Part shown: piece by piece, positions 45,774 to 56,388 of the stretch
Position numbering within the stretch: the first letter of the stretch is position 1
How the letters are laid out: each line of letters begins with the position of its first letter
From: Artemisia argyi
Lineage: Eukaryota; Streptophyta; Magnoliopsida; Asterales; Asteraceae
Assembly (NCBI GenBank): GCA_030686995.1
Contig: CM060692.1
Span: 12,567,465 to 12,631,464, forward strand
DNA length: 64,000 nucleotides
Direction of reading: 5' to 3'
Translations under genes and position numbers: made by a program
The notes under the pieces: generated by a model
Told to the model about the DNA's origin: nothing
Databases searched by the model: none
What the model saw: the letters and a program-made list of their open reading frames with translations, nothing else

Positions 45774-48700
45774 TGTAACCCCCGGTACATTTTCTAAACT
45801 CATTTCTAGCCAAAATTTTTATTTTCGTACATGAGACACATTAAAACTTTTATTTGTGATTATTTGGGGTTGAGAAACGTAAGATATATTGGAAACGAGA
45901 ACTTTATTCCTTGATTGACTCAGCACAACCTAGAACACTCGAATTGTATTGCATTTGCCAAATTATTTGAATTATTTTGAGTTTTGGAAAAACTCTGAAG
46001 TTTATGCTTGATTTTATTGGAAAAATTATTTCGTGAACAATGGCGCAAGTTTTGTAAATTTTTGAGTCCGTTTGCTATGTCGTTCGAGCCCCGAAACGTT
46101 TATCGTAAGAAGTTTGATTCGTTGGCAACTTTGGCCCCTAAACTATTTCCCTACACCTCACCCTATACTTTCATTAATTACAAAATAAGCCTTATACTAT
46201 TTCTACCATATATATACCCCAAACCCACTCCCATTTCTCATTTCCATCAAAAATATTACACACACACTCTAAATATTCTCTCCCTCTCCCTCTTGTTCGC
46301 CGGCCGACCCACCACCGCCGGCCACCACATTCCGGCCATCTCACCTTTTTGTACTACCTTGTAGATCGGGCCGTCCCCGTCAATCCCGTACCACCCACGC
46401 ACCTCCAAACACCCCACACGCGCCCACACGCGCCTCCACCACCGCGGCAACACCACCACCGCCGCTCATTTTTGTTATTCTGACGGTAAAACACCTCCCC
46501 CACCATTCTTTTTCTTATTTTTGATTTTATTTTCAAAACCCTAGTTTTTATTTTATTTAAATCCAATTTTCGTTATTAAAAATCTTTTTATAAAAATAGT
46601 TTTGGTAATGTTTTTAAGCTCAAAACTCGTGTGGTTTGTTTTGTTTTCTCGTTCGACCCATTCTTGGCCGTGACTCGGTATGAGCTCACCGAGTCAACTT
46701 GTGACTCGGTGAGGTTTCATTATTATTGTTGTTGTTGTTTGATACCAGTGGCGAAGAGGAGTTCATATTTGTGTTTGGATGGATTTTAAGGGCCCGTTTG
46801 GTCTCGTTGGGTTTTGGCAGCCGAGGGCCACCACCGCCGCGCCACGGGTGGTGGTGGGAAGGGATGATATTGTTGTTGTTGTTGTTTGAGTTATGATAGT
46901 TGGATTGGAGTTGGTTTTGTTTTGGGTCGAGCCGAGGAGACGAATAAGGTTCGTATTGGTTTTGGTTTGATTCGGGTTTATTATTTGACTTGGGATTATT
47001 ATGTTTTAAGTTATTATTATTGTTGTGGTGATTAGTTTTGGGTACGGATTAATAGTCTCGGGATATACTTTATTAGTTAAATGGTAACTAAATAATAAAA
47101 CGGATAATATATATATGAAACATCAAAATAAATTGTTATAGTTTATTGGACTTATTATCGGACATGTTTCCATATTGTGACATTGTGAGCTTGTATTGGA
47201 CGTATTTGATTTAAGGCCTTGGTAATTTAGATGTTATGGACCCTTTGGTACACGAGACAGTAGGGTACGTTAGGCCCGTAAAGATCTTAACGTACCTGGA
47301 ACCTGAACAAATACAAAATGGTAGATAAAACCCAAACAACTAACGGACTACGCGAATGATATATCCAAGCTTATTTATTAATATTTTACTATTATTTAAA
47401 AATAAAGAGTCATTGACTCGGGAAATGTTATGTAAACGGGCAGGTCATGCCAAAATTTCATAAAATTCTTTATAAAATTATATTATTTTACCAACTTTTA
47501 TTAATATTTCAAAACCTTTTATTTCAACATTATTTTGGGGAAAACGGGTAAAATCCGAGACTTATTGTTACGTGTTATTATTTATCTTTATTTGAGTGAG
47601 TTCTTATATTCTTATTCTTTTCTTTTCATTTCTTTTCGAGGAATTTCTTCGAGGAGTTTTTTCGTCTTTTCTTTTGTATTTGGTTGATTCGTCGGCTTAT
47701 TTCTTTTCTAACTTTCTTGTCTCCAACATGAGAACTTTATGAAATCTGTTTCTTCAAATGCAATTGTGTTTACGAAACTTTTACTCAAGCATTGTTTATG
47801 GGAATATTCGAGTTTAGTTCTGAGTTATGCCATTTATATTGATTAGGTTGTGTTGAGGTCCATTTTGCTGTGACGCATTATTGATTGTTGCTATATCTTG
47901 TTTCCTGCTGCTGTTGTTATGGTGTGATTCATAGCTCCGCTTTTCCATTTTAATTGTTTATAAACCCATGGGGTGAGACACATGCTTTAAATGTTTTCTA
48001 AGCACAAGTACTATTTTTGGTATGCTTTTCCTGAATGATGATATATATATATATATATATTCCTGACGATGTACTAAGTATCTTGTCTTGCCGGAAAGAC
48101 CCTCAGATCATGAGTCATTAGTCACCTGCGGGTGAGCGCGAACTTAGTTTATAGGCCTATAGGATTGACCATCCCACTCGTAGTTGTCAAGGGCTTGACA
48201 TGCAGTGTACTATTTGTCGTTTTGCTAGGTATTGGCAAGTACTCACCCTTGGGGGCACTTATTATTATGAAATTCCGTGGTTATTGTTTATGTCAGTACA
48301 GTGTACTTTTGATTGGTTTGGTTAACGTTTTGCGTGTCATGAGCTTAGTATCATCAACCATATGTATGCACAGGGATGCCTCTACATATTGGGTGTTATC
48401 TTGAATACCCTCATATTTGCATTTGTTGCTTATATCGTATGATTAAAACCCTTGTGATCAACTTTATTATATTAAACCTATGGATTACACTCAACCTTTG
48501 TATTGACTCTTAAGCATGTGCTTATCAGGTACTACTGCTAATTAATTTGTGGAGCTTTATGATTTGGGCGTGGTGGAGTGGCTGGATGAAGGAAGTTTTC
48601 TGTCAAGGCAGCTTATTCATTTCTACTATCTTTATTTATCATGTCATTCGTAAAACCTTGGTGTGTTTTTAATGTTTTCCGCTGCTAAACTTATTTACTT

Positions 48701-48967
48701 TCCGCTGCTAAACATTGTATTTCTACTCCTACACTTTTATTTCCGCTGCTAAACTTTGTCATTTTCCGCTGCAATCTTTATTTTTATTCCCTTGTTATTT
48801 TGTTAAAAGAGTCTATGTACTCTAAAATGGTTTGTAAAACGAATGATGTGTTTTGAGGCACTTTTAAACGTCCCGTGTTGTGGTCGTTTGCTATAAAGAT
48901 GCTTGGTTTCGATTCGCGTAGTACCCCCAGCATGTCAGCTGCCGTATTTTGAGTTGGGGGTGCTACA
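45774..48967 (+). repeat. 3' LTR of A
   Basis: Starts TGTAACCCCCGG and ends GGTGCTACA, followed by the TSD. It lacks short segments of the 5' LTR near 46335 and has a short AT run (48041-48060). Repeated TTCCGCTGCTAAACTT wording occurs at 48676-48790. Confidence 0.9.
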
Positions 48968-48972
48968 ATGAT
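48968..48972. repeat. Right target-site duplication of A (ATGAT)
   Basis: Identical to 36639-36643. Confidence 0.9.
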
Positions 48973-49230
48973 GATGTAATGAATTTCCTTGGAGGTCAAG
49001 TTGAAGAAGCCAGTGGTAATTCAATTCTTTTGAGAAGGCTCAAAAAACTTCAGCGAATGTTTCGGAAATCAGTGATTTGGCAAAGCAAATTCATCTTCTT
49101 ACAGATCAAATATGTGAACTTCAGAGTAAGCAATTGGCTTTTAAACGTCAACTCATGCAACTTCACAAACCTTCAGTTGAATCCATGACAACATTTCTTG
49201 AAGATATTGTGAAGGCCTTTCAACCATCAT

Positions 49231-49517
49231 TTTCTTCGATGATGAAAGAAATCAGTGATTCAGCATCAAAGCAGAGAGAAATAACTGCTGATGATATTGT
49301 CAGTGCTTTTGAGCCATCGTTTTCTTCAATAGCCAATGAAATAAGTGATTTAGCACTGAAACAAAAAGAAACGTTTTCTTCAATGATGAAAGAAGTCAGT
49401 GATTCAGCATCAAAGCAGAAAGAAAGAATTGCTGCTGATATTGTCAATGCTTTTGAGTCATCGTTTTCTTCGATAGCAAAAGAAATAAGTGATTTAGCGC
49501 TGAAACAGAAAGAAACA
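49231..49517 (+). repeat. Tandem duplication of about 144 bp in gene R
   Basis: Two consecutive units, each coding for FSSMMKE-type then FSSIA-type segments; the units differ at few positions. Confidence 0.8.
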
Positions 49518-49740
49518 TTTGGGCAAGTAAATAAATAACTCAATCTTCACTGGCAAAAATATCAGCAGAAGAGATCACTAAAGTTGTTCTTTCTGGTGTT
49601 AATCCGGGACTCTTACTTGGACTTGAAGAGATTTGATGTTTTGAATGGGTGGTTTATGGAACAAACTATTTTGTTGTCGGGATGAGTTGATTCTGTGAAG
49701 GATGAAGTTAATGATGACTAATGCTCACTTTCGTTAATTT

Positions 49741-50430
49741 CTTGAGTTTCGTTATCTGGTAATGTGATCCTTGGATGATTTAGGTTCTCCAATATCATAT
49801 ATGTTCCGTGTTCATTCTGCGTATGTTTGGTAATGGTCTTGTTTTGGGAACTTTGGCGAATTTTTGGAAAATTGATGCTTTTTAGACGACGTACCTAAAT
49901 TGCTGATACGTTAGATTTCTGTTACTCTTGCGAGTAGTTTTGTTTTCCTTTAGTAAATCATTGAGACTTCCATTCTTTTGTTATTGAACGTTCCTCTTGG
50001 TTATGATGCTTGATTTCGGTTGACATCTGTGATGGTAGAAGTAATAGGTGAACTAAGATTGGCTTGTTTGTTTATGACTCGTGATAAAGTATGACCATCA
50101 TGAGGGCATATTTATGTGGTGTTAGTATTATGACACCTGATCAACGTGATAATACTTACACCATATAACGTGCACTTATTGTGGCCATAGGATATGTTGG
50201 GGAGTATCTATAAAACTTAGAATTTGATCTCCGATGAATTTTCTGTGATTTGTGAGACTTTAGGTTCATTCTACCTATGCGTTGACTCTGCATTCGTTCG
50301 TTAGATAATTGGATAAATTTGAACTCCCGATTTTGCATTCTGTTGACCTCGATACATCTGTCACCAATCTCAAGCTCTTGTAGAGATCTCTACTATTTGA
50401 TACAGTTAACTTGATTTGAAATTTTGTTCG
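49741..50430 (+). other. Sequence between gene R and gypsy remnant, unrecognised
   Basis: No convincing coding frame. It may include degraded integrase sequence toward its right end. Confidence 0.4.
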
Positions 50431-50692
50431 TATCCCATATGAGCTTTCCAGAAGATACAATTGTCATCCTCTACCTATGGTGTCATACCCTTTCGATCAG
50501 ATTCAACCAGATATGTTACTCCCGGAAAGACCGATAGCCATTCTTGATAGACAGGAGAGTGTCATGAGAAATAAAGTATTCGTTTTGTTAAAGTTCTTTG
50601 GAAGAACCATCCACCACGTTAGGCGACCTGGGAGACCGAGGAGTCTATGCGAGCCAGCTACCCTCATTTTCCCTTTGTAGTCTGGTAGGCGT
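50431..50692 (+). pseudogene. C-terminus of a gypsy polyprotein
   Basis: The frame VSYPFDQIQPD, then PIAILDRQESVMRNK, is the C-terminal part of Tekay-like gypsy integrases. After a frameshift near 50600 the ending reads ATWETEESMRASYPHFPF, the usual close of such proteins. Upstream domains are absent or unrecognisable. The remnant is followed by a polypurine tract and LTR, as expected for the 3' end of an element. Confidence 0.7.
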
Positions 50693-50740
50693 TCGTTTTG
50701 TTTCGCATCCTTATTCCCTCTTCCATTTTAGCGGATGAAA

Positions 50741-50763
50741 ATTCTTTTTGAGGGGGGGATAGT
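50741..50763 (+). promoter_or_regulatory. Polypurine tract before LTR B
   Basis: TTTTTGAGGGGGGGATAG directly precedes the TGTAAAACCC start of the LTR. Confidence 0.7.
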
Positions 50764-53700
50764 TGTAAAACCCACATTTTCATATCATGATTAAATGACC
50801 AAAATACCCTCCAAGTTGAAATTTTGAAGAATTAAGTACGTTTACCAAACAAGCCCAAAATAAAAAACGATTATCATACGATCACAAATATAAACTGTCA
50901 CAACTCACCATTTCAGGTCATTTCCCAAACTTCGACAATTTACTATTCATAAATCACTATTCATCAAAATACTATTCATCATTTTACTATTCATTATTTT
51001 TGATGACAATTTGATATTCTGAGAAAATTTTACTATTCACTGAACACTATTCATTTCCGAAAAAATTCTCACTATTCACTTGCATTACTCATTTCATCGT
51101 AAATTTAGTTTACGGGTATTCAAATTCGCGTAACCGGATTGGTTTAGGTGCGAATTCATTTCATTATCAGTAAGGAAATTGCATACGGACTAGAGACAGT
51201 ATGCATATCATCATAATAGCATTTTCATGTTATACCACTCTTAGGATTTGCAAATTTATATATTTGATATATTTAACGTTTTACGTATAATTATTTATAA
51301 ATAAACGTTAACACACGGTTAATAAATACGACGAATATATCTAAATATTCCCACAATGGTCCTGACATATTTTATATCCATTATATCATCATAAAAGTTA
51401 TAATATTCATTTACCCAGTATTTTGGAAATTTATTTTTATTTATAACGTAAGTTTAAAAATATTGCGACGGTTTTCGTGGAAACTAAACAATAATCACCC
51501 GAACACTCAATACTTGTACCCAACATATTTTTAACATTTTTACAACTTTATTTTATCCCGAATAACTTCGTTAATATTTATATCTATCAAACCGGGTACC
51601 CGATTTTAACTAAACACTAATATACATCTACACCTCAACTTAAATCCTAATTAAATCAAAGCTACCCCAACCCCACCCCCCCCCCCCCTTGCTCACCTAT
51701 GACCAGCCGCAAGACCACCCCTAAACCATATGACTTTTATTTTCTAACCTCAAGCATTTATGTGATCTTATAATACATTATATTTTACCAAAATATCTAC
51801 AAACACCAAATACATAACACTTGGTAAAATTTTAGATCAAAAGCTACTCATTTCCTCACCGCTTTCTCTCAAACCCACGGCCAAACCACAAGGACCAAGA
51901 ACTCCATGATCAAGTGTTTATTTTTCAAAGATTAAAGCTACAAAGTTGTTCATTTCATCATTCTAGTTAAGAGTTTTGCAATATAAACTCAAGAAACACA
52001 AGATTTCTCACCATCTAATCACCTAATATTTCAAAGTAAGTTATCAAATTTATTTTCATGATTTCATCTAATATATATACCTGTATCATATGGTTTTCAT
52101 GCTTAATTTCATGCACAAGCTAGCTATACCACATTATTTTTGTTAACTTTTTGAACATACAAACCCTAGAATTTGATTTAGGAATTCCCTTGTTAAATTA
52201 ACATGATTAGTGGTGATTAGGAACCCATGGCACCCTAAGAAGGTGTATGGTAGGATGAGAATAGCTTTGTGGTGTTTGCAAGAGATTTGGTGATGTTAGA
52301 AACAAGTTTTGAACATGGAAAATGGATTTGTAACAAGTATTTATACCTACTGTCCCATTTTTGTAAACCCAAGAAAATCAGTAAATATAAACTAAACTTT
52401 GGAAATGTTTTTAGAAAATACTTTCAAAAACGAAGCCGTAGGCGAAAGAACGGGTTAAAACGAGTTTATAACGAAGGAGTTATGATTTTTTCAAGTTTAT
52501 TGACGAAAAGTAATTTTCTGAAAATGCATGCTGTTGGACATTTTTCGTCGGACAAAACGAGGCTTTAGATGTAACCCGGAGGAGCCAAGCTTTCGAAAAT
52601 ATATTACTACATACTAAGATGTAACCATGGATATAAAGAACAAGTAAAATGGACTTATAACGACAAAGATATTCACGTTTCAATATCGGCAAAACATATA
52701 CTATTTTGACAGTTTTTGACATAATAAAATTACTACTACGTAGTAACTCTAGATTTCTAAAAATAATACCCAAGTACCCAAAATCATAACTAATGAAGTA
52801 TTAGTGAGTACAAGTATATTTTTATTACCACAAGTCGTTATTTCAAGGATTTCAAATCAAGGATTTCAACACTAACACTTATATATACGATATATATATA
52901 CATTTCAACTAGTTTTATTTTCTAGTTGCCTTATTTTCTTAAGTTTTGGAAAATGTATTATTTTGATAACAACAAGTATTTTTCAAAGAGTAGAGTGGTA
53001 TAGGAAATATGTGCATGGAAATTCATAATATCATTTTATGATCTAAATTAGATCGTTCATCATTCATATTAGGTTGAGGCAGCTAACCGTTCATTGTTGT
53101 TCATTTCACTTCATCACAGTATCATCAGTTTAAGGTGAGTTTTCATAGCCCCGTATACATTTTATGATTGTTTTCGTATCCCACGGGGGAGTATACATTG
53201 CACCATTTTAGTATGAGCCCAAGTATCAAAACTTATGTACATTGCTTAAGTTGCTTATCTGCCTTGTGATAGTCCCCTATTATCATCATGAACCGTTAAT
53301 TTGCCTACTTAGCGAGAGTTAGTGGATAGATCTATTGAGGGTGACGCCTCCATCCGTGGTAGTATTTACCAACAGTAAGCGGATGCATTTCATGTCTGTC
53401 ACATTTGAGTGTTTTGGCAGAACATTCAGGAGGGGCATATATTTCATCAGTCTAGCTTCGGTGTCATGAGCTTAAGGTCTATTGTACTATTTTACGTGAC
53501 ATTTGTCATGCACTTATACTTGTGGTGTCCGTACAACATTACATTTCATAAACCTATGATTATTCACCAACTTTATGTTGACCGTTTTCGCAATGTATTT
53601 TCAGGTAACTAAAGGCATTATCATATTACATGCATGGAGTCACATTAGGGTGTGCCAGGGATGACACACTACATTCTGGATTTTCATGCACTTGTGTATT

Positions 53701-53910
53701 ATCGTTTGATTGTACCAACCTTATTTCCTTAATCTTTTCCAGACTTTGGGACCTATGTTTTGTAACTCTGAACTTCTTTTGAATAAATCAAACGATGTAT
53801 TTTCCTAACGACACTTTAGGTCGTTCAATATATCCTTGTTGTGATGCTATGACAGTTACACCCTCAGGCATTCCATTCCGCTGCAAGTCAGGTAAATTGG
53901 GGGTGTGACA
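50764..53910 (+). repeat. LTR of gypsy segment B
   Basis: Starts TGTAAAACCC and ends GGGTGTGACA, 3.15 kb. It has a polypurine tract on its left and a primer-binding site on its right, so it serves as 3' LTR for the left remnant and 5' LTR for the right part. CACTATTCA-type motifs repeat at 50938-51090. A C-run lies near 51676. Frames at 52269-52773 show no known domain. Confidence 0.8.
50938..51090. repeat. Dispersed CACTATTCAT motifs near the start of LTR B
   Basis: About seven copies of ACTATTCAT or ACTATTCACT. The reverse complement of the same motif repeats in the T LTRs, which are in opposite orientation, at the equivalent end. Confidence 0.65.
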
Positions 53911-53913
53911 GAT

Positions 53914-53931
53914 TGGCATCAGAGCTAAGGT
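53914..53931 (+). promoter_or_regulatory. Primer-binding site of B
   Basis: TGGCATCAGAGCTAAGGT, three bases after the LTR; matches the initiator tRNA-Met site with few changes. Confidence 0.75.
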
Positions 53932-54079
53932 TATAGCGAACTAGGATGCATCATAGACCCTAGACTATAACCACAATATCATAGCATCTCATCATTTCAT
54001 CATAAGTGCATATTCATTGTTTTAGGTGATTCCATTATACGAGTTATTTATTTTATTTCACCTTGATTATCACATAACT

Positions 54080-55069
54080 ATGTCTTCAGACCCGAACATT
54101 GTCATACTTTACTCTGTCTCAGACTCTGATGTTGAAGGCTCTATGTCTTCCACTGCTTTTTCACCACCACCCATTCCTCCTATACCTGTGTTGCCACTCT
54201 CGGCATCAGGTGAGGAAACCGAGCCTTTTGAGGAGGAAGAGACTGCTCCTACTCCTCATGTCTCCCCTACTGCACCACCTGAGGTTACCCGTGTACCCAC
54301 TGACATACCATCCCCTGCTACCACTATTCCCTCAGAACCAAGACTTATGTTTCCCTGTAGGAAGACGACTCTAGTTGCTAGTAAGAGTGTTTGTCTGGCT
54401 ACATCTACCTTTAGGATCCCTGCTATCCCTACAGTACCCACACCACCACCAGCCATACCCGCTACTACTTCCATATCTACTTCACTCTTGCCGCTTAGGA
54501 AGCGTGCAAGGTTTACTACACCAGCTTCACCTACTATAGAGACTTCTAACATTCCACCACCACCAGTATACCATGTAGGTGAGAGTTCAAGAGTAGCTGC
54601 TGCTAGGGGGCCTGCAGCTGTTACCTTAGAGGATCAGTTACGGGCTCAACAGGAGCAGGTTGATAGTTTGGGTTATAGGGTTGATGAGGTTATCACTACT
54701 CGACTTGAGGCGGTTGAGGAGCAGGTCGAGGGATTGATTTTAGGCAGGGTTAGCATCGACGTGTCGTATCATGGACTTGAGGCACGGCAGGAGGGACATC
54801 AGGAGCTGATTGATCAGCTTAGGGATGAGCTACTGGAGATATGGGATAGAGCTCAGACTACACAGAAGGCTCAGGGAGAGCAGACACACCAGTTGGCAGT
54901 AGCACATGAGAGGTTGACTATGATGGAGGGCAGAGATGCTGCTCTTCAGCTCCGAGTTCAGGATCTAGAGGAGATTGTCGATATAATGGATAGGGAGATC
55001 CGTCGTCTGAGGAGTGCACCTGGAGCATCTGGAGCTCCTGGACCATCTAGAGCACCTGGAGGAGCCTAG
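54080..55069 (+). CDS. Pre-gag ORF of B: Pro-rich and coiled-coil protein
   Basis: An uninterrupted frame of 329 codons from the ATG of MSSDPNIVIL. The first half is Pro/Ser/Thr-rich with an acidic EEEET block, then a basic PLRKRARF (possible nuclear signal). A GESS motif follows (YHVGESSRVAA). The second half is a long heptad-rich region (QLRAQQEQVDSL, LEAVEEQVEGLI, LRVQDLEEIVDIMDRE) likely to be a coiled coil. The tail is Gly/Ala/Pro-rich. Position, layout and GESS match the ORF at 40113-40982 in A. The role in the element is not known; it is not gag and has no enzyme motif. Confidence 0.6.
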   Translation: MSSDPNIVILYSVSDSDVEGSMSSTAFSPPPIPPIPVLPLSASGEETEPFEEEETAPTPHVSPTAPPEVTRVPTDIPSPATTIPSEPRLMFPCRKTTLVASKSVCLATSTFRIPAIPTVPTPPPAIPATTSISTSLLPLRKRARFTTPASPTIETSNIPPPPVYHVGESSRVAAARGPAAVTLEDQLRAQQEQVDSLGYRVDEVITTRLEAVEEQVEGLILGRVSIDVSYHGLEARQEGHQELIDQLRDELLEIWDRAQTTQKAQGEQTHQLAVAHERLTMMEGRDAALQLRVQDLEEIVDIMDREIRRLRSAPGASGAPGPSRAPGGA

Positions 55070-55308
55070 ACATAGACTTGTATTTTATTAGATTTTACTA
55101 TTTCCTAGTCCCAAGGTGTGGGACATAGTTCAAGAACTTGTAGTCTTTTGGTTGTTGTACAAACAAATATATCAAGTGTGACTCTACTATGTTGGAATGG
55201 TTATGCTAGATATATATATCGGTCCATGTAGGCCAAAATTTTCATGTGTTATATTCATGTGTTGTGATTATATTTATGATGTTTCGCGGTTGCTCTTTAT
55301 TGTTAACG

Positions 55309-55440
55309 TATTTATACTTGTTGTGGTTGTATCTATACGTGTCGTGGTTGTATTATTACAAGTTGTGGTTGTGCTCGTACATGTAGTGGTTGTATTTATA
55401 CTTGTTGTGGTTGTATATATACATGTTGTGGGTGTATACT
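55309..55440 (+). repeat. 21-bp minisatellite, six copies, before gag of B
   Basis: GTGGTTGT cores start at 55323, 55344, 55365, 55386, 55407 and 55428, exactly 21 bp apart. The Val-rich frame across it (55197-55553) follows from the repeat. Confidence 0.85.
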
Positions 55441-55507
55441 TTTTGTACGATGACTATTTCTATTATGGCTTTCTCATGGTTGTTGTCGATTATTATTTAT
55501 CAGAAGT

Positions 55508-56388
55508 ATGGCGCCAAAGAAAGGAAAGGCTACATCAGAAACACCCGCTATGACTCAAGCCGCTATCCGCAAGTTGGTCAGGGATAGTATAGCAGAAGCT
55601 CTGGAGACTGAGAGAGCTGAAGTTGCTGCTAGGGCTGCTGACATTGCACCTAATACTGGGGCGGTTTAACCACCCACTACTAGGCGTGAATGTACTTGGA
55701 AGGATTTCAAGATTAGTGATCCCGTCAAGTTTAAGGGCACTGAGGGAGCGGCTGCTTTGATCCGATGGTTTGAAAAGACTGAGAAGGTATTTCTTATGTG
55801 CGGTTGCCCGGATGTTAACAAGGTAAAATTTGCTACTGGGATGCTTCTTAATGAAGCTATGTCTTGGTGGAATTCTTATGCTCAACCTATTGGTATGGAG
55901 AATGCCTACAAGCTCACTTGGGATCAATTCAAGAAGCTGATGACTAAGAAGTTTTGCCCTCGTACTGAGGTGCAAAAGTTGGAAACCGAATTCTATGAGT
56001 TGTTAACAAAAGGTGATGACATTTAGACCTATATCAGAAAGTTTCAGGAGTTGGCTGCACTATGTCCAAGTATGGTTCCTGACGATGAGAAAAAGATGGA
56101 GAACTTTACTGGTGGACTACCAGAAAGCATCCGAGGGGATGTGATGTCTTTCGACCCACAATCAATGGAAGAGGCTATTCGTGTAACTTAGAAACTTATG
56201 GTCCAAGTGTTAAAAGGAAAATCTGTTGTCAACAACAACAATAACCATTCAAACAACACCAACTAACACTCGAAACAACAACAACTATAACAATAACCGA
56301 AACTGTAACTACCCCAATAACCAAAACAACAACAACAACAACAACAAGAGGAGGTTTGACTAAAACCAAGGTGGAAATGCTACCCAAC
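55508..56388 (+). pseudogene. Gag of gypsy segment B, with stops and split by Y
   Basis: The frame from MAPKKGKATSE contains KFKGTEGAAALIRWFEKTEK, MSWWNSYAQPIGMENAY and FCPRTEVQKLETEFYELL, homologous to gag of A. In-frame stops occur at 55667, 56024 and about 56188. The Asn-rich stretch before 56388 is where the zinc-knuckle region should begin; Y is inserted there. The remaining polyprotein is not in the window. Confidence 0.8.

Larger units (their letters stand above)
36644..48967 (+). mobile_element. Complete gypsy (Tekay/chromovirus-like) retrotransposon A
   Basis: Two LTRs of about 3.2 kb starting TGTAACCCCC, a perfect initiator tRNA-Met primer site, a pre-gag ORF, gag, protease, reverse transcriptase, RNase H and integrase in gypsy order, and TSD ATGAT on both sides. 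Coding sequence is broken by at least six stops and two frameshifts, so A is dead. The LTRs differ by many substitutions and indels, including a large difference in an AT repeat, so the insertion is older than X. It split gene R. Confidence 0.95.
48968..49740 (+). pseudogene. Gene R, 3' part with internal tandem repeat
   Basis: Removing A rejoins the coding sequence ending LNRGDD with VMNFLGGQVEEA; a phase change follows near 49040. The frame 49077-49538 reads AKQIHLLTDQICELQSKQ and then alternates FSSMMKEISDSASKQ with FSSIANEISDLALKQ, twice. This reflects a tandem duplication of about 144 bp (49231-49373 and 49374-49517). The segment is probably an alpha-helical coiled coil. The sequence continues toward VVLSGVNPGLLLGL and a stop near 49636; the remainder to 49740 looks untranslated. 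The family is the same unknown one as the 5' part. Confidence 0.5.
50764..56388 (+). mobile_element. Gypsy-type retrotransposon segment B, interrupted by Y
   Basis: LTR, initiator-Met-type primer site, pre-gag ORF and decayed gag follow in order. The pol part should lie beyond Y and C2, outside the window. Y is inserted in gag at 56389. Confidence 0.8.

Noticed and set aside
55197..55587. Val-rich reading frame before gag of B
   Set aside because: It follows from the 21-bp minisatellite, whose period is a multiple of three; no conserved motif.
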